Assembly (NCBI GenBank): GCA_020428585.1
Contig: JAGQMP010000004.1
Coordinates: forward strand, 1 to 27,110
Length of the DNA stretch: 27,110 nt
DNA from: Patescibacteria group bacterium
Lineage (GTDB): Bacteria > Patescibacteriota > Minisyncoccia > Phycocordibacterales > UBA1006
Direction of reading: 5' to 3'
The first letter of the stretch is position 1. Each line of letters starts with the position of its first letter. The notes under the pieces were generated by a model. The model was not told where the DNA came from. It made no database searches and was given only the letters and a program-made list of their open reading frames with translations. Shown in pieces: positions 13,334 to 21,800 of this stretch. A program made the translations under genes and the position numbers.

Positions 13334-13380
13334 CCCCCACACCTTTGAAGAAACCAGTTTTACTTTAAAGGTGTGGGGGT
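13333..13380. repeat. perfect 14-base inverted repeat upstream of rpiB
   Basis: ACCCCCACACCTTT (13333-13346) and AAAGGTGTGGGGGT (13367-13380), 20 bases apart. It sits in the promoter spacer region of rpiB, between rpiB and the divergent Nudix gene. No T-tract follows, so it is not an ordinary terminator; an operator is more likely. Confidence 0.9.
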
Positions 13381-13424
13381 GGAACAAAATAGGTTCGTAA
13401 AAAATAGGCACGGTATTTAGTGCT

Positions 13425-13439
13425 TGGTATACTCTCTTT
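13425..13439 (+). promoter_or_regulatory. leaderless extended -10 promoter of Nudix gene
   Basis: TGG-TATACT (hexamer 13428-13433), then 6 bases to the ATG at 13440. Confidence 0.75.
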
Positions 13440-13874
13440 ATGAATACACCAGGAAAACAATCTCCATTACCCCTTGCCGCTGATGCCTTGGTATTTAATG
13501 AAGATTTTTCTAAACTCCTTCTTATTCAACGCGGAAAAGATCCATTTATAGGAATGTGGGCATTCCCAGGAGGACGAATAGAACTGGACGAATTAATCGA
13601 ATTCGGTGCTAAAAGAGAGTTAGAAGAAGAAACTACATTGTCAGATGTAGAACTTCATTTAATAGATATTGCTGACCGTGTCGACCGCGACCCACGAGGA
13701 AGAAATATTTCAATTATTTATTACGGTACCATCACAAACGACCGGATGGATAAAGTACAAGGTGGAGATGACGCAAAAGAGGCAAAATGGTTTCCGATAC
13801 ATGAACTTCCTGAACTAGCATTCGATCATCGTGAAGTCATCGATAGAGTTATCAAAAAACTAGGTCTCGCCTAG
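13440..13874 (+). CDS. Nudix hydrolase
   Basis: A 144-residue single-domain Nudix protein. The Nudix box runs from Gly45 (GGRIELDELIEFGAKREL, then EEET); it has the G-x5-E-x7-R-E-x2-E-E spacing, with Thr where the box usually ends in Gly. The preceding FPGG and the C-terminal WFPIHELPELAFDHREVI match the ADP-ribose/NADH or 8-oxo-dGTP (MutT-like) groups, and the exact nucleotide substrate cannot be read. Leaderless start. Its last codons lie inside a terminator and its stop overlaps that of convergent rsgA. Confidence 0.9.
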   Translation: MNTPGKQSPLPLAADALVFNEDFSKLLLIQRGKDPFIGMWAFPGGRIELDELIEFGAKRELEEETTLSDVELHLIDIADRVDRDPRGRNISIIYYGTITNDRMDKVQGGDDAKEAKWFPIHELPELAFDHREVIDRVIKKLGLA

Positions 13875-13880
13875 TTTTTT
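13854..13880. terminator. bidirectional terminator containing both stop codons
   Basis: Perfect 10-base stem AAAAAACTAG (13854-13863) / CTAGTTTTTT (13871-13880) with a 7-base loop. The palindrome CTAG at 13871-13874 provides the TAG stops of both the Nudix gene and rsgA. Confidence 0.93.
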
Positions 13881-14848
13881 AAATCTTCTCTTAACTTTTG
13901 GTAACTCTTTAACACCTCTTCATCTATGATTCCTGTTGAAACAGCGTCTTTCACCGCACAACCAGGTTCGGATTGGTGTCTGCAGTCTCGGAATTTACAA
14001 TTGGTAGCCAGCTCATCAATCGTTCTAAAAACATCGTCAAGCGCGCTAAGATCCGCCGTCACCCCAAATTCACGGGTACCAGGGGTGTCAATGACAATGA
14101 CGCCATTATCTAATAGGAAGAGTTTTCTCGCGGTGGTGGTGTGTTTTCCCTTTCCGCTGCATTCAGAAATCTCGCCCGTCTTCTGCTGACGTTCCTCGTC
14201 CAGCATGGTGTTGATGATGGATGACTTACCAACCCCCGAAGACCCTATGAATACAATCGTTTCACCAGATTCAAATAATTGTTCTAGATCAGATAAACCA
14301 TGACCAGTTTCAAGTGAGGTAAAAACCACCGGTAGATCAGCATCAAGCTGATGTATCTCTTTCTTAACCTGATCAATATCACTGACGAGGTCAAGTTTAT
14401 TCAACACTACCATCGGGCGAATGCCCGTACCCGAAAGCTGGGTCAAAGTGCGCTGTATTCTGGCAAGACTAAAATCCTGGTCAAGGGCTTGTACGATGAC
14501 TGCGACATCAACGTTTGTGGCGATCAATTGGATTTCTTCTTTATCGCTAGCGTTTACCTTGCGCCGTTCTAGGACGGTATTCCTTGGCAGAATCTCGCGT
14601 ATGATGTTAGCGTTACCCCCCTCGCCCATTTCAACCAGCACCCAATCCCCCACGATTGGTTTTTGGTAAGGGTCTTTGTCTTTGAGGCGATTCCCAGTGA
14701 TTTCGCAGGTGATTTCACCAGATTCGGTCATCACATCATAACTGGTTCGGTGGACTGAGGTAACGCGACCTAACATTGATGATGATTGACCATTCAAAAA
14801 ATCATTAAATTGTCCATGTAATCCATATTTTTTGAGATGAGTAGACAT
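13871..14848 (-). CDS. rsgA: ribosome small-subunit assembly GTPase RsgA
   Basis: A 325-residue circularly permuted GTPase acting in late 30S maturation. An N-terminal OB-fold domain (about 20-95) is followed by G4 (VLNKLDLV), the P-loop G1 (GSSGVGKSSIINTML), the switch region with TTTARK, and G3 (DTPGTREFG). The C-terminal zinc-finger region has CKFRDCRHQSEPGC, supplying the Cys/His ligands. Domain order and length are typical. The ATG at 14848 lies 8 bases after an extended -10 TGT-TATAAT. The 3' end overlaps the convergent Nudix gene by 4 bases inside their shared terminator. Confidence 0.95.
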   Translation of the reverse strand: MSTHLKKYGLHGQFNDFLNGQSSSMLGRVTSVHRTSYDVMTESGEITCEITGNRLKDKDPYQKPIVGDWVLVEMGEGGNANIIREILPRNTVLERRKVNASDKEEIQLIATNVDVAVIVQALDQDFSLARIQRTLTQLSGTGIRPMVVLNKLDLVSDIDQVKKEIHQLDADLPVVFTSLETGHGLSDLEQLFESGETIVFIGSSGVGKSSIINTMLDEERQQKTGEISECSGKGKHTTTARKLFLLDNGVIVIDTPGTREFGVTADLSALDDVFRTIDELATNCKFRDCRHQSEPGCAVKDAVSTGIIDEEVLKSYQKLREDLKN

Positions 14849-14865
14849 ATATGAGCATTATAACA
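14849..14865 (-). promoter_or_regulatory. near-leaderless extended -10 promoter of rsgA
   Basis: On the minus strand TGT-TATAAT (hexamer 14857-14862), then 8 bases to the ATG. Confidence 0.7.
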
Positions 14866-14890
14866 AAAGTTAAAAACTAGATATTAAATA

Positions 14891-14919
14891 TTGACATATA
14901 ATTGTTATTATGTTAATAT
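14891..14919 (+). promoter_or_regulatory. promoter of the 14953 gene
   Basis: TTGACA (14891-14896), a 17-base spacer and TAATAT (14914-14919). The leader is about 27 bases, A-rich, and lacks a Shine-Dalgarno sequence. Confidence 0.7.
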
Positions 14920-14952
14920 ATATATGAACAAAATTAACTAAAAAATTATAAA

Positions 14953-15276
14953 ATGAATACAACAGAAGTAAGACCAAGACTAGATGCCTATAGAACAGAA
15001 AAAGGCAACTATTTTGTTATTTTTCACGAATATTATGGGGCGTATTTTAACCAAGATCTTAATGCTTTCATAGGAGAAAACCCCGTGAGAGTTGAAGTCG
15101 AAAAAGAAGAAGATTGGATTAAACGTAATTGGGGTAAAAACGCTCAGACAATTGAACTTGATGAGTTTCAATCAGAAAATCTTATTAAGATTGTTGAAAA
15201 TGATCAAGAAAATGGACTACCAAATATAAGAGAGAAGGTTGATGAAGAATATGCATGGGAAGATGAAGATTTTTAA
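14953..15276 (+). CDS. orphan acidic 107-residue protein
   Basis: Not recognised. The protein is strongly acidic, ending in KVDEEYAWEDEDF. The N-terminal half (RTEKGNYFVIFHEYYGAYF) looks beta-rich with many aromatics, and the second half (DEFQSENLIKIVENDQEN) looks helical. No signal peptide or membrane segment is seen, and there are no cysteines. The AT-rich coding sequence has a near-consensus promoter and a strong terminator about 37 bases after the stop, so it is an independent unit. A small DNA-mimic or regulator would fit the acidity, but no motif supports that. Confidence 0.6.
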   Translation: MNTTEVRPRLDAYRTEKGNYFVIFHEYYGAYFNQDLNAFIGENPVRVEVEKEEDWIKRNWGKNAQTIELDEFQSENLIKIVENDQENGLPNIREKVDEEYAWEDEDF

Positions 15277-15312
15277 TTAAAGTTGATCTTATTGCTGAAA
15301 TTTTTGAATAAA

Positions 15313-15336
15313 AAAGAGCACCCTAAGGTGCTCTTT
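15313..15336. terminator. terminator of the 14953 gene
   Basis: Perfect 10-base stem AAAGAGCACC/GGTGCTCTTT with a 4-base loop. A-rich sequence precedes it, so it may work in both directions. Confidence 0.85.
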
Positions 15337-15345
15337 AAAATTTCA

Positions 15346-15451
15346 GAAACGAGATGAAGTTCGAGGAAGTTAGGCGCGAGTGTGCCGGAGCCGCAGTTTA
15401 CCTGCGGTGACAAACCGAGCGTCGAAACTGACAAAGAAATTCGCTCGTTTA
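15346..15451. other. GC-rich nested inverted-repeat element, non-coding
   Basis: No convincing reading frame. Nested complementary segments occur in order: AAACGAG (15348-15354) with CTCGTTT (near 15445-15451), AGTTCGA with TCGAAACT (one bulge), and an inner hairpin CCGCAG-TTTAC-CTGCGG. The segment is much more GC-rich than its flanks and lies between two strong terminators. It may be a repeat-family element or a structured RNA. The remainder up to 15492 shows nothing recognisable. Confidence 0.6.
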
Positions 15452-15492
15452 CAAAGTTTTAACAAACTCTAAGATCAGATGAAATACAAGGC

Positions 15493-15552
15493 AAAATAAA
15501 AAAGAGCAAACGATACGTATTAACTTATACGTTGAGTGCTCTTTTTTATTTT
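15493..15552. terminator. long-stem terminator of GAPDH gene
   Basis: Perfect 16-base outer stem AAAATAAAAAAGAGCA (15493-15508) / TGCTCTTTTTTATTTT (15537-15552), with an inner ACGTAT/ATACGT hairpin. It reads as a terminator on either strand; GAPDH ends 20 bases away on minus. Confidence 0.88.
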
Positions 15553-15572
15553 AACGAAGTAGTTCGCTGATG

Positions 15573-16619
15573 TTAGAGCTTGTTCCCTGTCTCAATAACA
15601 TGTCGGACGAGCGTATTGGTATACCCCATCTCATTATCATACCAGGCCATTACCTTCACCAGGTTTCCATCAACCACGCGGGTCATTGGTAGATCCGCAA
15701 TCGACGCGTGGGTGTTACCGATAATGTCAGATGATACGATCGGTTCTTCGGTCACCGTAAAGATACCTTCCCATCGTGGGTCCTTGGCGGCGTCTTTGAG
15801 AATCTGGTTTACTTCTTCGACGCTGGTATCACGTTTCGCGAGGAAGGTTACGTCGGCAATCGATCCTGACACCACCGGTACGCGGCAGGCAATACCGTCA
15901 AATTTCCCTTCAAGGGCCGGAATCGCCTGGGTCACCGCAACGGCAGCTCCCGTCGATGATGGGATGATGTTTTGTGCCGCGGCACGGCCTCCGCGATAAT
16001 CCTTGCCGCCTTTTGCAGGGCTATCAACGATGGCCTGGGTGGCAGTGTAGGCGTGAGTGGTGTTCAACAGTGCCTTTTCAATACCAATCGCATCGTTCAA
16101 GATTGAAACCACCGGTGCGCTGGCGTTCGTCGTACATGAACCGTTTGATGAAATTTGGCAGGTCCCAACCGTGTCGTTATTAACCCCCAAAAGAGCCGTT
16201 CCTGAACTGACACCTTCGCGTGGTTCACCCTTTCCAGGTGCTGAAATAACCACGCGTTTAGCCCCAGCATCGAGGTGGAGTGCCGCCTGGTCATATTTCG
16301 TAAAGAATCCGGTTGATTCAATAACGACGTCAATATTCATCTCACCCCATGGTAGATTTTGAGGTTCTCTTTCCTGAAGGATTCTGATGTCGTGTCCCTC
16401 GACGCTAAGATGTTGCCCATCATCTGATGCCAATACCTTCATATCGCTATTTCCCTGGGCGGTATCGTATTTCAAAAGGTAGGCAAGGTTATTAAGGTCG
16501 CCAAGGTCGTTCACCGCGACGATGTCGATGTTGGGATAACGTTCAAACGCCAATCGCAAAAATGCCCGTCCAATACGGCCAAATCCGTTGATGGCTACTC
16601 TGATCTTTTTGTCTGTCAT
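15573..16619 (-). CDS. gap: glyceraldehyde-3-phosphate dehydrogenase, NAD-type
   Basis: A 348-residue type I GAPDH oxidising glyceraldehyde 3-phosphate to 1,3-bisphosphoglycerate. The Rossmann motif is INGFGRIGRAFLR; AVNDLGD (Asp38) after the second strand points to NAD rather than NADP. The catalytic block is SSNGSCTTNASAP, with nucleophile Cys162 and a Gly where most enzymes have Ala (SNASCTTN). His189 in THAYTATQ is the base. SPAKGGKDYRGGRAAAQNIIPSSTGAA and WYDNEMGYTNTLVRH complete the family signature. The gene is monocistronic with a near-leaderless promoter and a long-stem terminator. Confidence 0.96.
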   Translation of the reverse strand: MTDKKIRVAINGFGRIGRAFLRLAFERYPNIDIVAVNDLGDLNNLAYLLKYDTAQGNSDMKVLASDDGQHLSVEGHDIRILQEREPQNLPWGEMNIDVVIESTGFFTKYDQAALHLDAGAKRVVISAPGKGEPREGVSSGTALLGVNNDTVGTCQISSNGSCTTNASAPVVSILNDAIGIEKALLNTTHAYTATQAIVDSPAKGGKDYRGGRAAAQNIIPSSTGAAVAVTQAIPALEGKFDGIACRVPVVSGSIADVTFLAKRDTSVEEVNQILKDAAKDPRWEGIFTVTEEPIVSSDIIGNTHASIADLPMTRVVDGNLVKVMAWYDNEMGYTNTLVRHVIETGNKL

Positions 16620-16637
16620 AATGGGATTATTATACCA
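16620..16637 (-). promoter_or_regulatory. near-leaderless extended -10 promoter of GAPDH
   Basis: On the minus strand TGG-TATAAT (hexamer 16629-16634), then 9 bases to the ATG at 16619. Confidence 0.72.
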
Positions 16638-16642
16638 GAAAC

Positions 16643-16672
16643 AAAAAAGCCCTGCGACAGCAGAGCTTTTTT
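16643..16672. terminator. terminator of NADAR gene
   Basis: AAAAAAGC/GCTTTTTT outer stem and CTGC/GCAG inner stem with a C/A mismatch and a GACA loop. Confidence 0.85.
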
Positions 16673-16682
16673 ATTAATCAAA

Positions 16683-17243
16683 TTATCTGATTCTCATTTT
16701 GTGGGCAGCGTTTGAGGTTAGTCCGAGCATTTCGAAAGAAGACATTCTTTTCTGGTCTAACTGAAGCTCCTTCCGTTGTTCCATAATGATTCTTCCTAGG
16801 TGATTCTGACCACCCTTTTTCTGATCTACACCGAAAAATTCATCGTGCCAGTTATTACCTTCAATCAACTGAGCTTCTTTAGTTTGAAGGAGTCTATAAC
16901 AAAGTTCTGGATTCATCGCAGGATGAAACTTCTGATAGATCAAAACCCTCATAACGGATAGCCGTAATTCGTCGTTCCAATCTTCTCTCATAGAAATTCT
17001 ACCGTATGGGCAATCATCAGAATCAGTGAGGTTTATTTCTCCACGGCCGTACCTTTTTGCCTTACCTGGGCTCAATTTAGCTACGAGTAATCGTAGGTGA
17101 GCTAATTCTTCCGGTAATTTTGCAGCCACGTAGGCATTTTCTACCGAATTAAATTGGGTTTCACCAAAGAAAACGGTACATTCCCAAAAATTGGACAACC
17201 AACGAAATGGTCCCTGAAACGAGTTAATAACTAATGGTTTCAT
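16683..17243 (-). CDS. NADAR/YbiA-like N-glycosidase family protein
   Basis: A 186-residue protein matching the NADAR (YbiA) superfamily. Diagnostic segments: FQGPFRWLSNFWECTV followed by FNSVENAYVAAK at the N-terminus, KAKRYGR in the middle, and LIEGNNWHDEFFGVDQKKGGQNHLGRIIMEQR near the C-terminus. Family members hydrolyse N-glycosidic bonds, for example of riboflavin-pathway intermediates, and some phage or toxin-associated members remove ADP-ribose from nucleic acid. The substrate here is unknown. It follows the HIT gene by 64 bases, with a terminator between, so it is probably transcribed separately. Residues 165-186 are a short basic tail beyond the usual domain. Confidence 0.87.
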   Translation of the reverse strand: MKPLVINSFQGPFRWLSNFWECTVFFGETQFNSVENAYVAAKLPEELAHLRLLVAKLSPGKAKRYGRGEINLTDSDDCPYGRISMREDWNDELRLSVMRVLIYQKFHPAMNPELCYRLLQTKEAQLIEGNNWHDEFFGVDQKKGGQNHLGRIIMEQRKELQLDQKRMSSFEMLGLTSNAAHKMRIR

Positions 17244-17272
17244 TGTAAAAGAGTTTTAATTTTCTTCATTTA

Positions 17273-17278
17273 ATCATA
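17273..17278 (-). promoter_or_regulatory. probable -10 of NADAR gene
   Basis: On the minus strand TATGAT, 29 bases before the ATG. No good -35 is visible, so the call is weak. Confidence 0.35.
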
Positions 17279-17283
17279 TTTTC

Positions 17284-17310
17284 AAAAAAATAAAACCCCT
17301 ATCGGGTTTA
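17284..17310 (-). terminator. terminator of HIT gene
   Basis: AAACCC/GGGTTT stem with a 5-base loop. On the minus strand it is followed by TATTTTTTT. Confidence 0.75.
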
Positions 17311-17805
17311 TTCTTGAAGTTTCTTTAAATTCTCTGCCAGATCTTTCAAATCCTCTGGGTCGGCTTTTGGACCTCCACCTGAAGAAATCCACCCTTCATA
17401 GGTATCAAACCAAAACTCTCTGCCTGACAGATGCTGTTTCCATTCTCCCCTTTTGAGATGTCCCGTTCCGTGCATAGGAAATAATTTAATATGAGCGTGA
17501 TCAATGCCAGTTCCTTCCATCATGACGCCGACGCGACCAACGTCATCAAAATAATCCTCGAGTATTTTCACTACTTTTTTTGAAGCGATAATGAAATCTT
17601 GAAGTACATCGTCTGGCATCTTCATCACATCGCTCCCAAAGTGTTCCTTAGGTATCACACAACTGAAACCTTTAGTGTTGGGATCAATAGATAAAAATGC
17701 CATGAATTGATCGTCCTCCCAAAAAATTCCCGGGGTTTTCAATCGCCCAGCAACAATTTCACAAAAAGGACAGGTTTGGTCTTTGGTTTTTGCTTCGTAG
17801 TTCAT
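17308..17805 (-). CDS. HIT-family protein with altered third histidine
   Basis: A 165-residue histidine-triad protein. An N-terminal CPFC pair (12-15) is typical of bacterial HIT proteins that bind zinc. Then come ARG-like FWEDDQFMAFLSIDPNTKGFSCVIPKEH and the triad region GTGIDHAHIKLFPMH. The canonical triad His-x-His-x-His is His103-Ala-His105-Ile-Lys107 here: the nucleophilic middle His is kept, but the third is Lys. Family members are nucleotide hydrolases or transferases acting on AMP-linked substrates. The C-terminal 45 residues are extra and charged. Last gene of the uvrD-pgeF-membrane-HIT operon, 3 bases after the membrane gene. Confidence 0.87.
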   Translation of the reverse strand: MNYEAKTKDQTCPFCEIVAGRLKTPGIFWEDDQFMAFLSIDPNTKGFSCVIPKEHFGSDVMKMPDDVLQDFIIASKKVVKILEDYFDDVGRVGVMMEGTGIDHAHIKLFPMHGTGHLKRGEWKQHLSGREFWFDTYEGWISSGGGPKADPEDLKDLAENLKKLQE

Positions 17806-17808
17806 AAA

Positions 17809-18210
17809 TTAGTATTTCCTCCATGCCTTTCTCCATAACGGATAGATAAGGAAGATGACAACACCAGCGAGAGCAGACCAAGCTCCAAGCAGTATAAAGT
17901 ACGCAAACCATAAAATCTCCTTTAATACAAAGTATTTCGTCTGTTTTTTATAACATGCGACCTGGCTAGCTATTCCCTCTTTGATTCGCATGCCTTCAGC
18001 CTCCTCGAGACGGTTTGATACGATAGCATGGTTAAAGGTGACAAAAACGGCCATAACGCCAATCCATTCGATCATGGTACTTCCTGAAACAAGGGCAACC
18101 GTAACAAGCACTAAAAAGACCAAAGTATTTTCAATTTGATAGGTACGGATTTTTGGAAATAGTGATTTAATCCATTTAACAAGATAAACGAAGGGTTTGA
18201 AGAGGTTCAT
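17809..18210 (-). CDS. small membrane protein in uvrD operon
   Basis: A 133-residue protein of unknown family. Three hydrophobic segments are visible: TLVFLVLVTVALVSGSTMI with WIGVMAVFVTF close behind, and near the C-terminus ILWFAYFILLGAWSALAGVVIFLI. The N-terminus (FKPFVYLVKWIKSLFPKIR) is basic and amphipathic, the loop around residues 68-90 is charged (NRLEEAEGMRIKEGI), and the C-terminus is basic (PLWRKAWRKY), consistent with a cytoplasmic end. It starts 8 bases after pgeF and ends 3 bases before HIT. Context gives no functional clue. Confidence 0.68.
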   Translation of the reverse strand: MNLFKPFVYLVKWIKSLFPKIRTYQIENTLVFLVLVTVALVSGSTMIEWIGVMAVFVTFNHAIVSNRLEEAEGMRIKEGIASQVACYKKQTKYFVLKEILWFAYFILLGAWSALAGVVIFLIYPLWRKAWRKY

Positions 18211-18218
18211 AATAAATT

Positions 18219-18875
18219 TTAGGTCAGTGTGATAATTCCAGCAAAACGTTCCTTGTTGCCATTATTTCCATTTCGGTATGAATAATATTCGTTATTGCCA
18301 TTACACATGGTACAAGTTGAAGATCGTTGTATGTTTTCTTTTAGCAATCCCGCTTCTATTAACTGTTTGACAGCAATTCCTGCTAAATCAATGTTATTTT
18401 CAAAAATATAATCTTCTCCGTAACTATTCCTCACAAAATCAATATGCTCGTTGGTATCTCTTCCAACCTCATAACAACATTTCAACGCGTGTGGACCAAA
18501 AATCACCTGTATATCTTCTGGTTTTGATTGGTAACCATCAACAAATTCCTTGACCATGTTCGCTAAAATATTCTTAAATACACCCTGTCTGCCAGCATGG
18601 ACGACTCCAATCACATTCTGTATTTTGTCATACAAAAGCACAGGTATACAATCAGCGACCAAAACAAAGAGAGCTATATCGTCTCTATTTGTTATCATTC
18701 CATCTGCCTCCTGAGGAGAATAATCACCATCAATACGGATGATATGAGAACCGTGAACCTGCTTCATAACCGCATCTTTCTTTTGATAGAGGTTATGTTT
18801 TTCCAGAAAAGCAACACGGTTTTTTGGTTCAATCATTGACCCATCTTCTTTTGTCGTAAAAAATGTCTGTATCAT
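18219..18875 (-). CDS. pgeF: laccase-domain protein PgeF (YlmD/YfiH family)
   Basis: A 218-residue protein of the former multicopper polyphenol oxidase family. The three conserved metal-site residues are visible: QVHGSH with His41, VADCIPVLL with Cys76, and GVVHAGRQG with His93; GPHALKCCYEVG and STCTMC near the C-terminus also match. Described activities are purine nucleoside phosphorylase/adenosine deaminase, and removal of a wrongly inserted L-Ser from the peptidoglycan precursor UDP-MurNAc (PgeF in E. coli). Either would fit. HAGRQG replaces the usual HAGWRG. It starts 5 bases after the uvrD stop, with no Shine-Dalgarno sequence. Confidence 0.88.
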   Translation of the reverse strand: MIQTFFTTKEDGSMIEPKNRVAFLEKHNLYQKKDAVMKQVHGSHIIRIDGDYSPQEADGMITNRDDIALFVLVADCIPVLLYDKIQNVIGVVHAGRQGVFKNILANMVKEFVDGYQSKPEDIQVIFGPHALKCCYEVGRDTNEHIDFVRNSYGEDYIFENNIDLAGIAVKQLIEAGLLKENIQRSSTCTMCNGNNEYYSYRNGNNGNKERFAGIITLT

Positions 18876-18880
18876 ATATG

Positions 18881-21800
18881 CTATTCAAATAACTGCCCCT
18901 GCTCTATCACCTGCGGTCCTCGCAAGACTTCGAGAAATTCAAGAAGGTCCTGATTCTTGTCATCCCTGGTAAAATCTTTATCGAGGAGCGTACCGTTCAT
19001 GACGTCTTCGGCCAGTTGGTTAATCTCGTCAGATAATTCGGCAAGGTCGGCCTCGGTAATAGTAAATTCGGTCTGTTCATATTCACTCTTTTTATTAGGT
19101 TCAATGAAATCAAAGACCGCGACATCAAAATCATAGCGTCCGGCAAAGGCAGATCTAAGGAGGAGTTTATAAAAGGTCGCCTGGCGTTTTAATTTCGCCC
19201 TGCGGTCTTTGTCCATGTCCGAGAAGGTCTTACCTGTTTTATAATCCCAGACGATCATCGCGCCATCTTCGCCCTGCGTTACCTTATCAAGGACCCCGGT
19301 CAGATTAATCGTCTCACCAGATCGCAATAGAAATGGTACCTGGGGGATACGTTTTTCATTTTCGATCGGCAGCACAAAGCTGTTATGACGTTCGTCATAA
19401 TATGGTTCAAGTTTTCGCCAGGCACGATCTTCGAATTCGGCATAGACCTGGTCCGATGCTATGGTCACAGAAAGCGCGTCCCTCAAAGCCTTTTTCGGTA
19501 AGATGGTGCCTTCTTTTTTGCACTGGTTGAAATATCTTTCAAGCGTGCCGTGAACCAGGTTACCAAAATCAAGGTTATGTGACCTGGCCTCGGGCAAGGC
19601 AATCAAATTCCTAAAGAAATAGCGCAGCGGCGAATCGACATAGTTGTTCAAAGCTGATACCGACAGATTCGTCGATACAAATCGTTCGCGCAGGTAATCA
19701 GGATCAATCAACGAGGTAATATGTTGGTTCGACACATCAAAGAACCGCGCGAGGTCAGGTTGATGTTCAGCCTCCCAGGCGTCCATATCGATGCGAGTCA
19801 ATCCTTCCATTTCATCGATGTGAATGGAACGCTGTTTTTCCCTACCTTCTTCGTTATAAATGAACGAACTGATATAACAGTGATGTTTAGCACGCGTAGT
19901 AGCAACGTAGAAGAGGCGGCGTTCGTCTTCAATGCCACCTTCGTCAAAGTCCCCAAAAGGCAAGCTAATCTCTCTCACCGCTGACCGTTTACGAAGGGCT
20001 CGCACTAGGTACACCGATTCAAATTCAAGACCCTTTGACCCGTGAAAGGTGGTCAGGGTAACACCCTCTGTTGCAGTTGCTGTCACATCAATCGTGATAC
20101 CATGCGCATCCATCGTATCGAGGTACTTCACAAAATCAGCCAGACTAAATTCAGACCTGGTTGATGCCTCGCGGCGCAATTCATCAAACAAGGTTTCTAA
20201 TTTGGTGAGCGCGAGGTGCTGGTTCGGCAACGACATCAGATACGCCAGGTAACCGCTCTTTCTGACAAAATCTGAAAAGAACGATACGAGGTCGGTGTTG
20301 TGCGCCTCTGTGGTAGCATCACGCAGCATGGCAACTAATTCGCCGTAGGTTGCCTGGCGGCCCTTTGGTACACCGGCTTCTTCGAGTTTCTTTGGATCAT
20401 CGATGATCGTCAAAATTGATTTATTCCATTCACCTCGGGCGTTTTTTGATTTGACCAAGATTCGCTGCACATCAAACACATCGAATCCTAGAAAGTCGAT
20501 GAACAGTACCTTTGCCAAGGCTTCGTTATTCAATGGATCGTGAACCACGCGCAAGAGGTACAGTAATTTTTTAATATCAGGATCAGCCAGAAGATTTTTC
20601 TTTGAAAAATCGCGATACGGAATACCAACAATATCGAACATCCGCCTGATATCATCGGCATCGCGATTCGTACGGTACAAAACCGCGATTTCGTTCGGAT
20701 GCTGTCCATCATCAATAGCCGCCTTCACCTGACTGGCGAGCCACAGGATCTCCATCTTGGCATCATTAAATTCACGATATTCCAAAATACCGCTCTTTTC
20801 AGTAAAAGCCTCAAGACTTGGTTCATCCTGGTGTTCGGTATCTTTGGTAATTAAAGAATACGCAGAATCGAGGACTTCTTGGTGTGATCGGTAATTCACG
20901 GTTAGGTTGATGATCTGTGGGTCTTTCAAAAGGCCGAGTAATCGTTCGTAACTCGCCTGGCTGGCACCGGCAAATCTGAAAATCGCCTGTTTACGATCAC
21001 CAACGACAAAGAGGTTTGGTTTCCCTTCTAAGACAGGATTATCAATCAAGAGCCTGACGATTTCATTCTGAGCGTCGCTGGTGTCCTGGTGTTCATCAAC
21101 GAGGAGGTACTGGAATTGCTCCTGCAATTCAGCCAAAAGGAGCGATCCTTCATCACGCAATTCATGAATCAGAGTGACGATCACGTCGTCAAAATCACCC
21201 AGGGTTCCTTCGGCGAGGGTCTGTTCATACGCCTGGTAGATATCAGCAAGCTCAAGGTTCTTGTCGCGTCTGCGTTCAATTTTTGCGAGTTCCGTTGGTT
21301 TGATATCGCCGGCCTTAAATCCTTTGTGTGCCTTTTTATAGAAGATTGAAGGATCGTTTTGATCCATTTCAAACTGTTCTTGCACCTTGGTGCGGAATTC
21401 GTCAGGGGTGAGGCCTTCTTTTTTAACCTTGGCGATCGCGGATACGATTGATCGCAAGGTCGTATCGCGACGCTTGAATTTTGAAAATTGCTCGAGGTCG
21501 AGCTTATTTAAAATCCCTTCAATAATTTCATATTGTTCGACGGTTGATACGAGACGGCGCGAACGTGGGTTCGCCAAGAGGTCAGCATGACGTTTAATGA
21601 CGTCTTCAGCGAACGAGTGAAAGGTCGAAATATAGACGCGGCTCGCTACCTCGGGCCCGGTGATGGTCGCGAGGCGTTCACGCATGTTGTAGGCGGCCGC
21701 GTTCGTAAAGGTGAGGGCAAGGATATTTTCCGGATCGATATCAGTCTGCCGCAGGATATTGGCGATGCGCAGGGTGAGGATCTGCGTCTTGCCCGTTCCA

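Noticed and set aside
13319..13411. N-terminal extension of rpiB to 13411
   Set aside because: It would cross the -10 and a 14-base inverted repeat, and the added residues do not belong to the RpiB family.
17819..17825. GGAGG on the minus strand before the HIT gene as a Shine-Dalgarno
   Set aside because: It lies about 14 bases from the HIT ATG, beyond effective spacing, and is part of the preceding gene's coding sequence.
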